Part shown: one piece after another, positions 1-11,415 of the stretch
Layout of the letters: each line of letters begins with the position of its first letter
How positions within the stretch are numbered: position 1 is the stretch's first letter
The notes under the pieces: model-generated
The model's database searches: none
What the model saw: only the letters and a program-made list of their open reading frames with translations
Told to the model about the DNA's origin: nothing
Program-made: the position numbers and the translations under genes
Source of the DNA: Parasitella parasitica
Taxonomy: Eukaryota; Mucoromycota; Mucoromycetes; Mucorales; Mucoraceae
Assembly (NCBI GenBank): GCA_025201805.1
Contig: MU619374.1
Location: 20,462 to 84,461 of the forward strand
DNA: 64,000 bases
Reading direction: 5' to 3'

Positions 1-1
1 G

Positions 2-949
2 GATGAGCTTGTGCCTTCCAGAAAAGAAGGCTGTGGCTTCAAAGGGACGACTTTTATGCCTGATGAGCACAATGAACTTGTCCAAAAATACTACGACTCC
101 ATGGCAGATCTCTTCCACGAGTGGGGTGTCTCGTTTATAAAGCTGGACGCTGTTGGTCCTGGCGGTGGCAGCGAATACTATCCCTTTACAGCGCCTGACA
201 CTAGAGCTTGCACTCAGATGATGTACAATGCATTCAAGCGCTATGATATCTGGCTGGAAATCTCTTGGCAGATCGACCCTTCTTATGCCGATGAATGGGC
301 ACAAATCTCGAACGGTGCTCGTATTTACGTTGATATCGAGTCGTATTCGACAAAGACCATGACCTCCTCACATCGCATTATGCAGCGTATTACTCCATGC
401 GAAAAATGGGCAGACACGTGTGTGGTAGGAAGCGACTACGGGTTCTACATAGACTTGGACGCAGTGTTGGTGGGAATGACAGTCAATGGCAAGTGCGTGG
501 ATGGCCTAGACAATGACGACGTACGTCAAACTTGTATAAGCTTTTGGGCCATTGTATCTTCTGTATTCTGCACCGGCTCTGACCCTAGAACCATCCCGGA
601 AAAGTATCTCGCGTGGTACAATCACAAGGAAATACTAGAGATTCATCAGAGCGGTGTCATGGCTAGGCCCATTGGATCGGGCAACGTCTGGCAAAACCGA
701 AAGCAAGTATGGTGGAAGAGGCTGAAAGATGGACGCATCTATGTCTGTCTTATCAACGCTCACACATACATCTTTATGCTGGGGCTTAGTCATGAAATTG
801 TATTCAATTTCCAAGACATTGGTGGGTTCAAAAAGGCACAGTTGAAAGATGTATGGACAGGAGAACATTTAGGATTGTATGATGACAAGTATAGTATTGT
901 GCTGAGAGCAGGGCAAAGCCAAACATTGCTCGTAACTCCTGCTGCCTAG
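2..949 (+). CDS. GH27-like alpha-galactosidase family glycosidase, 5' truncated by window edge
   Basis: The frame is open from base 2, so the first half of the gene lies outside the window; about 315 residues remain up to the TAG at 947-949. The segment FIKLDAVG near residue 45 fits the beta-4 strand of a GH27/clan D barrel, where the Asp is the catalytic nucleophile. The Asp in IYVDIES (about residue 112) sits where the acid/base residue is expected. The C-terminal third looks like the usual beta-sandwich, including a VWTGEHLG segment. The family hydrolyses alpha-galactosyl or related alpha-linked sugars, usually as a secreted enzyme. The signal peptide and first barrel strands are missing here, so secretion and exact substrate cannot be judged. 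No intron is seen in this part. The next gene converges from the right, 136 nt away. Confidence 0.72.
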   Translation, partial: DELVPSRKEGCGFKGTTFMPDEHNELVQKYYDSMADLFHEWGVSFIKLDAVGPGGGSEYYPFTAPDTRACTQMMYNAFKRYDIWLEISWQIDPSYADEWAQISNGARIYVDIESYSTKTMTSSHRIMQRITPCEKWADTCVVGSDYGFYIDLDAVLVGMTVNGKCVDGLDNDDVRQTCISFWAIVSSVFCTGSDPRTIPEKYLAWYNHKEILEIHQSGVMARPIGSGNVWQNRKQVWWKRLKDGRIYVCLINAHTYIFMLGLSHEIVFNFQDIGGFKKAQLKDVWTGEHLGLYDDKYSIVLRAGQSQTLLVTPAA

Positions 950-1085
950 AATATCAAGCACACGCTGTACATGGTTTTTATTGATAAAGCTAAATCGCTC
1001 TCACCGTATGCGTCTTTTGATTCTACTTGTATATTTGTTTGATTAAAAATGCTGCTACATCGAGATCCTACAGTTTCGATAAAAT

Positions 1086-2302
1086 TTAGTAAAGTTGAGA
1101 CAAGCCCCGTACTTCATACGCGCGATATCTTACCTGCCAGTACTGCATGTGCGCACTGAATGCACTCAAATAAGGATTTTCCAACAGCCCTTCTTGTATG
1201 CAGTAATCAACTCTTCCTGTTGCATTCAGCAGCTTTAATTTCTGCGCTCCTTGTGAGTATGGCGTCGCGTTAGCTGAGGGCAATGGGACTGGTGGTGATT
1301 TGCGGATGGATGATTTTCCCTTGATGGTGTTGTTATGACTACCGTTTTTGTACCTAAAGTCAGAGTTTGGAAATGCGCGTGCTGGATCACTGTTGGATCT
1401 GATACGGGTCAGGCGATTGATTGCTACATCTGTTTGATCTTCCTCAGAACCAGACAGGCCATTACCGTCGTCCTCGTTATTGCGCTGATAAACTAGATCG
1501 TCTTCTGCAGGGTGTGCGTCTTCGTATATCTGCTGTCTTGTGAGTCCCAAACCACGCATGAAGAGACTTGTCGTCAACCCCATCTTGAATGACTCGTACA
1601 TGGCTCCTGCGCGGTTTGCAATGCCGGACCCCACATTAAAACTCGCGTCAATCACTCCCTTTAAACCACCTTTCATGTACGGAATGAGCTCAGGCTTCAA
1701 CTTGGCGGTGTAGTGTCGCGCAATGAGAGGCTCAAGACGATACGCAACAGGGTCTGCCTTGTGAAAAATATTGTACAAATTGTCCACTGCAGGATAACAA
1801 AAGTTGATGGACGTAGATGAAGGTGATTTTACATCTGACAGTGCTGCTTGCGCATCAGTTAGCGATTTTCGCGACGCAATCTTGAATCCTCTTAGCAGTA
1901 GAATCACGCCCAGAGGCGAGCCAGCTGCGAAAAAGTTTTGCACTGGGAAAACTAGGGGCGGCATTTTTCTATCATTGCTGTTGTTGTTCGTGCTTGGTAT
2001 AGGAGTTTCTTTCAAAGATTGCTTTAGCTGATCTGGAGGCGTTGTTGGCTGTAGAGTCAGCATATCAAAGGCTAATAGAGACTGGTTGCTGTTAGCACTA
2101 TGCCACATGGAATAAACATTAATTACTCACTCCAAGCGAATGGCCAAATATCGACACTTTGCCCTTTTCAAAAAACTCTGGGTTTCTGCTTCCAAATAAA
2201 CGATATACTCTATTGATTTCCTTTGCGATGATTTGTGTCATCAATTCACGATACCTCGGTGTCATATAGAGTGGAACTAGGCGAATTTTTAACGAATTTA
2301 CA

Positions 2303-2342
<40 letters not shown>

Positions 2343-3985
2343 TTACCATCCATCAATACGTCTGAGACTACTGTTCTAATATTAGGCACCCCATCTAATG
2401 TAAGCTCGTCCAAGGTGGGGCATCCATCGTCTACGCCCAACGTGCCAAGGTCTGCTTCAAAGCCTTCCTCGTCGTCTGCTGCCATACCAAATTTGATGTC
2501 TCGTCTCCACATGATAGGCAGCACTTGAATGCCGTTTGCTGTATTGGGTGTGTTTGTAGTCGATATGGCTGCAGGGTAAGCCAATTTCAATGTTTTCCGC
2601 ATAACATTGACATCATGTACAAATGTCTGTCCGGTTCGTTCAGACATCTTTTGTCCAACACCATGAATCACAAACATCAAGTGGTCAATTTTGCGAACTT
2701 CTTCCTCGCTATTCTCATTGTCGTAATCCTCGGCCTCGTTTGCTTCCATCTGCTGCTTTTCCTCTTCTTTTGCATTTAATTCCTCATCAGACGACGAATC
2801 TATCTTGTCTTCGTCCGCTGCTGTCGGCACCGCTGCTGATTTGGATGATGTGGCAGATGAAGTTTTTGACTTTTTGGTCAACTCTTCCACAGCTGGGTAC
2901 CCTCGAATCAGTCGAGTTCCGCCGAGATTTTGCTTGTTTGTAAGTCGAGTGATGATGCTTTTGGCTAATTTACTGCTTGTGCTATTTCTAAATAGCGAAT
3001 ACTCTGTGAATCGTTTATGATTTCCATCACACGCCGGTACTTACGATAACAACCAAGCGTGGCTTTTGCCTGTATACACTATATATTGTCCTAGATAAGG
3101 GCCCAGCAAATTCCACTGTTTGTCTACCGATTTTTGCGACAGCGACATTTCTAATTTCTTTTCTTCTACAGCCGTCTCTGAAGCTGACATGGGGGTTGTG
3201 TTGCTGGTCGCAGACACTGCATCCTTCGCAGGGGAGACGGCTTGCACAGTCGCTTCTTCCTCAGCTGCAATGATAGATGTTGTTGCAGCAGTGGGCAAAT
3301 ACGGCTTGTGTTTACTGTAGGAATCCGCATATTTCAATCACATTGCACTCTGATATCGATTGTTACCACTTACTAATAACCCAGTTCTATTTGCTCTGCA
3401 ACATTTTCTTCACAAGGAACCCACCCGTCGCTTTGCATGAACCATGTAGCTCTACGCACCTCGTAACTGGGACCTTCCCAGTACACTGGACTGATCGTGC
3501 GTTGCGTTACATCCACCTCGAACAAGTGATCTTCGTTTACAGGCACTTTAGCTCTCACGTCATGATTCTATATGACGCTGTCAATAGTTTTGTTTATTTC
3601 TGATTCATGCCTGGATGGACTTTTTACCTGATAAGCTTTTTCAAGGGCAGCAGAGTCACGCTGAGAGAAAGGCACCCATTTGGATGAAAGCTTGAGTTTA
3701 GGTGTAGACGGACTCTTTGGTATAGGTGTTTTACCCAGGTTGGATGAGCTTCTGGCTCGTCTGATTGATACAGGGTCTATCACGGGGTTATCAATAGCAT
3801 GGAACCTATGAGAGAAAGAAAGAAAAAAAAAAAAGAAGTCAATACAATCCAATGTCTGTTTTTTCATTGTTGCTTTACCATCGAGCTACTAAGGGGGGAA
3901 CGTCAAGGTCGGGTATCAAGCTCAATGGCCGAGGGTTTCTCCTCTGAAAGGTCATATCCTTCTGTTTAGAATCCGGCTCCAGCAT
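1086..3985 (-). CDS. DDHD-domain intracellular phospholipase A1 (PA-PLA1 type), seven exons
   Basis: I read seven exons from the ATG at 3985-3983 to the TAA at 1088-1086. Clear junctions include 3879/3805, 3628/3567, and a start of the last exon at 2081. The N-terminal part has a WWE-like region with PVYWEGPSYEVRR. Next come NLGGTRLIRGY and HLMFVIHGVGQ. The lipase nucleophile elbow is GHSLG followed after splicing by SLLAFD. The C-terminal DDHD domain begins at SPLGVILLLRGF and carries HKADPVAYRLEPL and IARHY, the Asp and His expected for the domain. The family cleaves phosphatidic acid or other phospholipids on ER/Golgi or mitochondrial membranes. An acidic linker (about 50 residues rich in E and D) precedes the hydrolase core. 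The intron just before the nucleophile exon contains a (CA)n tract next to its donor. The gene shares a 196-nt promoter region with PPIL2. Confidence 0.88.
2303..2338. repeat. (CA)n dinucleotide microsatellite in a DDHD intron
   Basis: About 17 CA units. On the minus strand the tract reads (GT)n and starts 8 nt after the donor GTAAGTGC of the intron that precedes the lipase nucleophile exon. Confidence 0.95.
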
Positions 3986-4181
3986 ATGTGTGTATCAAAG
4001 CTGGCAGAATGAATAGCAGAAAGAAAAAAAAAAAGGCTGTTTACAATGGTGATGATGAAGCTACATTTACCGTACATAATAGTGTCCAAAAGCATGAAAG
4101 CCGGTCACGAAAAACGAGTTGATTACCCCATTGCATCAACCTCCATCGCTCTACTTTTGCTCTTTTAATAGAAGGACAAAG
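3986..4181. promoter_or_regulatory. Bidirectional intergenic region between DDHD lipase and PPIL2
   Basis: Only 196 nt separate the two divergent start codons, so both promoters must lie here or overlap the 5' coding ends. It holds an A12 tract (about 4023-4034) and no obvious TATA box. The role is inferred from position only. Confidence 0.5.
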
Positions 4182-4691
4182 ATGGGTAAATGGACAGACA
4201 AATTATACATTACGCACTCTGAATGGAGCGGTGAAGTGGGTCAGCACTCTGCCTCGGGCGGTATTTCTGGAAAAACAGCATCTTCCGGCTTTAAACGACT
4301 TCCATTCTACTGCTGTTCGCTTTCATTGCAGCCGTTTGAGCACCCAGTTTGCACGGCTGATGGAGTCATTTTCGATCTAGTCCACATTATCCCCTACATA
4401 AAAAAGTATGGCACCAACCCTGTTACTGGCGAAAGGCTCCAGACAAAAGATCTGATAAAGTTGAATTTCCACAAGAACGAAAAGGACGAGTATCATTGTC
4501 CTGTTACGTTCAAAGTATTCACAGACCACACTGCTATTGCAGCCATCAAGACTACAGGCAACGTATTTGCGTATGACACCATGGAAAAGCTGAATATCAA
4601 AGCCAAGCATTGGAGAGATCTCATTACTGACGAGCCATTCACCAGGAAGGATATCATCATGATCCAGGTATGCTGTTGCTCCATGAAAATA

Positions 4692-4732
<41 letters not shown>

Positions 4733-5978
4733 CCTTCTACAGGACCCTCATAACTTGGAAAAGCGGGACATGTCCAAGTTTGACTATGTAAAGACAAACA
4801 AAAAGGTAGTAAACGTAGCCGAAGAATTGGAGAAAAGAAAGCCAACGCACAATATCAATGTTGCTGGACTGGGAAACACCAAGAAAGTGTTGGATGCATT
4901 GGCTAGCAAGAAGAACGAAAAAGGAGAGGATGAGGTCAAGAAAACACCTACTACATTTCACCAAACAAAAGCCAAGCTTCCATACAATGCGGCTCATTAT
5001 ACAACCGGCGAGGCTGCTGAATCGTTTACGTCGACTGCTATGGGAACGTATACACTCGCCACAAGAGCCTTGATCGACGAAGACGATTTTATGTACAAGA
5101 AAATCAAATCCAAGTCATACGCTCGGATCATCACAAACTACGGCAACATCAATATCGAGCTCTTCAGCGACAGGGTGCAGCGCACTTGCCATAATTTTGT
5201 GCAGCTGGCTAAAACTGGATACTACAATGGCGTTTTGTTTCACAGAAACATCAAGAAATTCATGATTCAAGGTGGCGATCCCACTGGCACTGGTCGGGGT
5301 GGACAGTCTATTTGGAAACATGATTTCCCTGACGAGATCAAGACTACGCTAACGCACAACGCCCGCGGTATACTCAGCATGGCTAACAAGGGGAAAGACA
5401 CCAACAGTTCTCAATTGTAACTAGTTGCACCTATTTTCATTTTCATAGTGACTAACATGACTTGTAGCTTTATTACCTATGCACCAGCGCCTCAATTAGA
5501 TGGGAAACATACAGTCTTTGGAAAAGTAGTTGGCGGACTAGATGTACTAAAAAAACTGGAGGCAATCCCAGTAGACGAAAAGGACAGGCCAGAGAGAGAC
5601 ATCAAAATCAAGCAAATCCAAGTTTTTGTTGATCCATTTGAAGAGTATCAAACTCGATTGAAAAAGAAGCTTAGTCATGAGGCTAATAGAGAAGCAGAGG
5701 ATGAAGAGGCGCGACGAAAGAGGGAAAAAGAGGACAAAATGGGATGGTTTGGGCCAAGTATATCAAAAAAAACAAGTGCTGATGCCGATGCCGGTGCTGG
5801 TGTTGGCAAGTATTTGCAACCTACTGCTTCTGTTGACGCACCCAAGAAAAGAAGTGCTGATCGTTTGGATCAAGATGAGAATGCAGAGGAAGAAATTGGT
5901 GTATCGCAAAAGAAGCTTAAAGCATTGCAGCAATCATCACAAAAGAAATCGTCCTATGGCAATTTTGACAATTTCTAA
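4182..5978 (+). CDS. PPIL2: PPIL2-type U-box/cyclophilin peptidyl-prolyl isomerase homolog
   Basis: Exons 4182-4667, 4743-5416 and 5468-5978 give 556 residues. I chose the ATG at 4182 ([11 protein letters not shown]) because PPIL2 proteins start in this way; an in-frame ATG lies at 4119. Residues about 40-115 form the U-box ([19 protein letters not shown], then [16 protein letters not shown]). The cyclophilin domain spans about 305-460, with [22 protein letters not shown] and [22 protein letters not shown]. The expected catalytic Arg (FHR) and Phe are present. The Trp that binds cyclosporin in CypA is replaced by Gln, and human PPIL2 also lacks Trp there. The basic, low-complexity tail ends in YGNFDNF. 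The family is nuclear and spliceosome-associated, with E3 ligase potential. Intron 1 (4668-4742) is 75 nt, has no stop, and is filled by an AAT repeat. Confidence 0.93.
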
Positions 5979-7565
5979 TCAAATAAAAAGCTTCAAGCTT
6001 TTGTATTAGTGATTTTATAGTATAGAAAATAATTACCAGATAAAACGCTTTTCATTCGAGCTACATACATTCCAGTAAGTTACTCTCCTCAGGTCATCTT
6101 GGTTGTCGGAAACACTATCATCTATATAGTATTGAGCTTGCCATTGCAAAGTTGTGTCTCATAGATAGCACTCTAATCAGCATGGTGCATTTCTAACTTG
6201 TTTTGTAATGCTCTTTACAGTACATGTTTTTAAGATCATTCAAAATTGTAAACATATAGCCTGCCACTTTCAAAAGCCTTCTAGTATGTACAATATGCTC
6301 AGATATGGATCTAAAACTGGCGCAAACACTTGATGAAAAAACTGCTCTTTATAATGTACTGCACGGACACAAACAATACTTTATCTCAAAAGTCAAGAAA
6401 ATGTATGTGATAGCAATGTACAGGTAGATTTGAAAAATTATGCAAGCGCAACAAATGGACATTTCGCATTGTTTCATCAATGGCAACAATTGCTCATTAT
6501 AATGTTTCAAAAAAACAAATGATCCTGTGAATTATTCTCAACAATGATTCAGCAAGACCGGAGGAAGAGCAGATTGTCAAATCATGATGGCTGATGAGAC
6601 TAACCCTGAGAAAAATTGTTCATGATGTATTGGTTCAAATGAAGCTACTATATACGATCTCTCATTTTTCTCTGCATAACAGAGCATTCCACAAACTTGG
6701 CCATATAAAAATAACAGATACTCAAAAAAGTCTCCAATGTGATGTGACACCTAGAATTGCATGAAAAACCCAGGCCTAAAAACTACACGCCCAATCAATG
6801 TATTACAGATTTCTCAGGGGTGATTCGAATGTGTGGCGCGGCTTCACGGAAAGCCTCGTTCTGTCATTCCAATACACGTAATGTCCTGATCAAGTAAAAT
6901 GACAAATCATCGCTAAACTCGTTTGCTTGACTGTTGCTTATTAAGTAATCCCATAGCTTCTTAGGCGATAAAAATCCTTTTGTTCAATCTTTCTTAAATC
7001 CCGATAAATCGACAGCTTGGTAACGAATCGTAGAATAATATGGAAAGAGCCAGAACAATGGATGCCAATTACAGAAATGGGAGCAACCCAATGGAATCGG
7101 AGTTGTGCAAATGTATCTGATCTTTGGACGACAATAATTAATAATCAACCACAATACATCTCATGTATTAGTCATAAAAGGAGTCATTGGATTTGTTTTT
7201 CGCATGAAGAGCATTTCATTCGACGAATCCTATCCAAAAATTCACAAATACATGATTGAAATCATGGTTATTTACAATCAAATGCCCAATATCGATATAT
7301 CTAATTTCAAACAGAGAGCTTCAAAATAGGATGGATGAGTCAATTTCGTTTTCGGAAAGGGCCAAAACGTAATACTAAATTCCATTTTGGGAACAGAAAA
7401 AATTTAGCCTGTTAATGAGAGCCTAGCGTAGATTTGTATATAGAATACCGAGAAAAAAATTATGGATGGTGCATTTTGGTTGATCATTTTGAGAACATTT
7501 TTTGTTCATCATAGTGACACTTTTGTTTGGGAACAGGAATATTTCCTTTGTGGGAAGGTTAAACT

Positions 7566-7581
7566 TGTTGCCATGGCAACA
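7566..7581. promoter_or_regulatory. Perfect 16-bp palindrome matching an RFX X-box
   Basis: TGTTGCCATGGCAACA is self-complementary over all 16 bases and contains the 14-bp X-box consensus bound by RFX/Crt1 winged-helix factors. It lies 482 nt before the start of the C2H2 gene. Binding is inferred. Confidence 0.55.
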
Positions 7582-7874
7582 GGGTCACACCCGTTTGGTG
7601 GGCTTCATTATGAATCAAAAAAAAAAAAGCAATCATTTGTAACACAAACAATAGGGGATATTGTTTTCTTTTGAGTTAATGACTATTAAGTCAGGTTTAT
7701 CTTGAAATGAAGATAGAATATCTTGATTTCAAGTCTACATTGATCAAATCCATTGTAATAAAATCCTTAAACGTTGATGAGAATGAAATTGATCCGGAAG
7801 CACACGTCAAAGTTACTCAAATCCAAGCATTTTGAAGTTTCAGAATTTAGCAACCGACTTCATACGAATGGAAA

Positions 7875-7894
7875 ATGGTTGCCATGGCGACCAT
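7875..7894. promoter_or_regulatory. Second X-box-like palindrome, one mismatched pair
   Basis: ATGGTTGCCATGGCGACCAT is a 20-bp inverted repeat with one broken pair and the same CCATGG core as the site at 7566. It sits 168 nt before the C2H2 start codon. The pairing of two such sites supports a regulatory role. Confidence 0.5.
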
Positions 7895-7976
7895 CCGCGA
7901 GTCACAACGCAGCGTTAGGATGACAAATTTCTAAATGACCCCTTGATTCTGGCTTCTTCTATCAATCAAAAATTAA

Positions 7977-7984
7977 TATAAATA
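7977..7984 (+). promoter_or_regulatory. TATA box of the C2H2 gene
   Basis: TATAAATA lies 78 nt before the ATG, followed by a CT-rich stretch typical of fungal transcription start regions. Confidence 0.6.
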
Positions 7985-8062
7985 GGACGATAGTTTTCAA
8001 TATTTCAACTCTTTTTTTTTCTTTCTATTTTTATCACATTTATTATTTTAGAAATTTAAACC

Positions 8063-9085
8063 ATGTTTACATATAACTCAATGCAATACAATACCAACTC
8101 TATGCAAACTTCACCTTCAATGGCAACACCTTACCTGGAATCATCTAATATTGACACACCATATCTCGACAATTATAATGCAGAGACACCACCCTTCTTT
8201 GACACTGGATCAGACATCTCGCCTTACTTGGTGTATGCATCGTTTGCTAATAATCATCCACAGAATATCAACTCCAAGGACGTCTTTATTGCTGGCTATT
8301 TAGATGGTCATGAGAATAGTGACATTGCCAAATTGACACATGATCCTATAAAATTCAATGGTGACCCAAGCGTTTTGCTAATTGACAAATCAAAGTCATT
8401 GCATTTATCTTACCCTTCTCCAGCCGCCGCAGAATCAAAGCCCTCTCCCACAGTTAAATTGGAGACTGTGACCGAGGAAGGCCCTGATTCATTGTTTCCT
8501 CCTCTTAATTCTTCTCAACAATCCATGAGCACTGAAAATCAACCAACACAAGATGTATCCTTGGATCAATTGCTAGGCTTCGATCCCTCTTCTCCTCTTA
8601 GTGAAGACGACTGCGAAGACTGTACTGATCAAGAAGCCCAACCGATTGAGGAGCAGGAAAAGCCTGTGGAGCAACAGCATGCCAGGAAAAGAAAAGCCCC
8701 TGACACCGCAGCAGCATCGGGTCGTTCGTCCTCCAAGAAAACCAAGACTACCTCTCCCAAGAATGGCTCTGTAGCCAAGATTCCTAAAGAAACCAAGCTT
8801 TATCAGTGTCCTTTGTGTTCTCATGTATCGAAGCGAAGATACAATTTGTCAACTCATATCAAGACTCATAACAAGGACAGGGTCAAGGAATTTGATTGCC
8901 TCCATCCACATTGCCAGAAGAGCTTTGACCGTCGCCATGATAGAGATCGTCATCTTGCCACTGTTCATCGTGGTGAGCGTTCATTCACCTGCACAGATTG
9001 CAAGTCTCATTTCAGCCGCAGAGATGCCCTCAACCGCCATTTAATTCAAAAGCACGATTATGACGAAGAGGGTTTCGCCGAATAA
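8063..9085 (+). CDS. C2H2 zinc-finger transcription factor, three C-terminal fingers
   Basis: Single exon, 340 residues, with a start context AAACCATG. The N-terminal 240 residues are acidic and rich in S, T, P and N, as in activation regions. A basic stretch (RKRKAP...SSKKTKTT) just before the fingers may be a nuclear localisation signal. Three fingers occupy about residues 247-327: CPLC...HIKTH, CLHPHC...HLATVH and CTDC...HLIQKH. The middle finger has the longer C-x4-C spacing. This organisation resembles fungal regulators such as the Msn2/Crz1 type, but I cannot name an ortholog. It likely binds DNA in the nucleus. Upstream X-box-like palindromes suggest regulation by an RFX protein. Confidence 0.85.
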   Translation: MFTYNSMQYNTNSMQTSPSMATPYLESSNIDTPYLDNYNAETPPFFDTGSDISPYLVYASFANNHPQNINSKDVFIAGYLDGHENSDIAKLTHDPIKFNGDPSVLLIDKSKSLHLSYPSPAAAESKPSPTVKLETVTEEGPDSLFPPLNSSQQSMSTENQPTQDVSLDQLLGFDPSSPLSEDDCEDCTDQEAQPIEEQEKPVEQQHARKRKAPDTAAASGRSSSKKTKTTSPKNGSVAKIPKETKLYQCPLCSHVSKRRYNLSTHIKTHNKDRVKEFDCLHPHCQKSFDRRHDRDRHLATVHRGERSFTCTDCKSHFSRRDALNRHLIQKHDYDEEGFAE

Positions 9086-9548
9086 GTCTTTATTTTTCAA
9101 CATAGAACAACACAAACTATACATTTACCTTGCTTCTTGCTTCGATCGATTGGAATATTTTAAAAATGACAGCACGACACTTTTGCCTGCACATGGCCAG
9201 CTTGGTAGACCTTCCCTTTGTTTTTATGATTACTGATATTGATATCCACCCCACTTTTCTGTATAATCAAACTTAATTTTGTCTACCTTCTCTTCATTTG
9301 AATAACACTGTAATAATCAAAGTATTATTATACTTGTTCGCTACCACTCCACTCTTTCTTTTTTTCTTCTTTTCCTATTTCTATTTCACAAAACATAATA
9401 CTAGTTTTATTTAAATGTATCCAGAGTTTAATGAAAAATAAAAAATAAAATGAACCTTTCATATAAAATATGCCCAAAATTATACCTTGGCATCTGTTTC
9501 TCTTTTTAATTTTTGCTGTCTTGAGAAATGAGATCATATTTTATGCAT
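9086..9548. other. Convergent intergenic region
   Basis: About 460 nt between the C2H2 stop and the SHP1 stop. It is AT-rich with several AATAAA-like stretches (for example about 9437-9450). No gene is seen. Confidence 0.5.
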
Positions 9549-11129
9549 TTATTGATAACGCTGAACAACGACACTGTTTAATAGACCAGCATCTTTTACT
9601 GTTTGATTATCATCCCCAAGTTCCTTGACCGGAAAGGTCGTTTGTAAAACATATGATTTTGAGGCAGGGTGAGTTCTATGAAACAGAAATGATGTGATCG
9701 GTTAGTAGTTCAACATGCTAATTAATTAATCACACTTACGATTCAATGTATTGGCGCAAATCAGCAATGGTATGAGTGTGATTCAACTTGGCAACTATCC
9801 TAGACCCATCTCCAAGACGAATTTGAATGTTTGTAGTGGGCTGGCTTTCATCCACGGCTGGTGCAGCAGCATTGGAAGAAGAGCTACTAGGAAAAGTACC
9901 CGGCGCAGGGCTTGGCTCTGTGTAGACTGAAGAGCTACCAAGACGATTACCAACGCCCTCAAATGGCTTTGGGGGGGCCTTGGGAGGGGGAGTATAATCT
10001 TCATCAATACGCTTAACCACAACTTCCACAGGCTGACCAGGACGGACGTTAAGCAATGATAACGGTGCACGGCTATAGCAAATAATTAATATACAATCTT
10101 CTCCGCCGGCCTGACCACGGTGTTCTTACCCGCTATTGATAGCTGTCAACATCTCCTGATTAGCAGGATCAGAGAAAGAGTATAAACGCCCATCGTCCAC
10201 ACTAAATCCATTGCGCCAGAATGTCAAATGGCGAGTAGTCTTTTATGACACATTAACAGCCCAATTGAGTAATGCTATTCTTTTTCTACTTACAGGCTCC
10301 ATATCATCTGCAGTAGAAGAGGTGGCAGAGGTGGCAGAGGTGGCAGAGGTGGCAGGTTGAGCCAAAGAGGATGGCTCGTCATCACTACCTAATCTGTATC
10401 CTGATCCTGTATAGTAAATAGGCTTCTTCTGAGGTGTTTCTTCGTCAGGAGCAGCTCCGCCTCTGATTTGATTGAGCGTTAATATACGAGTTTACGTGTC
10501 TATTTAAATGATACACCTACTCGGCTGCCTTTTTCAGAATTTGATCGACAAGATTATTATTGTTACTACCGCTTGCACCGCCACGCTTGTTAGGTCCTTG
10601 TACAGCCATACCACTTTTTTTTTTGTTAACGCTTCATCTTGAATCCCATTAATGAATACATACGATTTTTCACCGCCAGCGTACAGGTTCTCATGATCGT
10701 CGTCATCTGAATTGTCGTTTTGACCAGATGAATTGATGTCGCTCAATGTGTGAAACTTGGAGCTATACATACCAATTGAGTCTCGAATAATTTGTAAATA
10801 TCGGGTCAACTTACAAAGAAGCGGTAGTTTTTCTCTTTGTAGGCGTAGCTGAGCCTGAGCCTGGGCCTGAGCCTGAGCCTGAGCCTGTCGATGTATTTGA
10901 CTGGGGATCAAAAGGTTCTGACGATTGTCTATCAGCAGTGGCACCGTCGAAATACTGGCTTAGGGCCATCTTTTGATAAACGGTTAATAAGCATTTGATG
11001 CATAGTTTGGATTGACTACTGGTGTACCTCTAGGTTCCAGTTGGCTGCTTCTAGATAGAATTGTGCTTGGTTTTCAGTGGCACCTGTCGTGGCGACAAAC
11101 TGCTTGGATAACTCGCTCTGATCACTCAT
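9549..11129 (-). CDS. SHP1: p47/Shp1-type UBA-SEP-UBX cofactor of Cdc48
   Basis: Multi-exon gene from ATG 11129 to TAA at 9551-9549. Exon 1 (11028-11129) encodes a UBA-like domain ([16 protein letters not shown]...). It joins at 10969 to [13 protein letters not shown], giving the expected NWNLE-MALSQYF. A Ser/Gly repeat and an acidic [12 protein letters not shown] segment follow. Next is the linker with [12 protein letters not shown], seen in p47 just before SEP. The SEP domain has [11 protein letters not shown] and INSGRAPLSLL. The C-terminal UBX domain starts at [15 protein letters not shown] and ends VVVQRYQ. Proteins of this type recruit the Cdc48/p97 ATPase to ubiquitinated cargo for Golgi and nuclear membrane fusion, ERAD and phosphatase-1 regulation. 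Two coding minisatellites are visible: GGCTCA repeats near 10850-10890 and GCCACCTCT repeats near 10320-10360. Both alter linker length only. Confidence 0.9.
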
Positions 11130-11415
11130 GGTTGGAAAGAATGTATCTATTAAAAGTAAAGAAATGCATACGTAAACATGGGGTTTAGTTTGGCGACCTC
11201 GAGTATGCAAGCTAGCAGATCGAGTCACATTGAAGCCAAGCGATCAAACATCAGCACTGCTTAGTGGTGTCTGTATCGTAGTTCAAAGAGCATGTTGATG
11301 CACTTTTTTGGAAATCATTTTTACAGAGAGTATACGCATATTTTGGACTCGAAGGATCTGTGATAATACGCTAGATTGCAATTTTTTTTCTAGCTCCTCC
11401 TTTATCTATTCTTAC

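Larger units (their letters stand above)
5979..8062. other. Gene-free interval with X-box-like palindromes
   Basis: About 2.1 kb without a convincing gene. The open frames at 7017-7259 and 7462-7674 show no recognisable domain or splice pattern and look like chance. The last 500 nt carry two palindromes and a TATA box and probably act as the promoter of the C2H2 gene. Confidence 0.6.

Noticed and set aside
7017-7259. 80-residue plus-strand frame in the gene-free interval
   Set aside because: Composition is random-like and there is no family signal.
10534-10944. 136-residue minus-strand frame with alternating Gln-Ala repeat
   Set aside because: It is a frame shadow of SHP1 exons; the true frame encodes a Gly-Ser repeat and joins correctly to the SEP-UBX exons.
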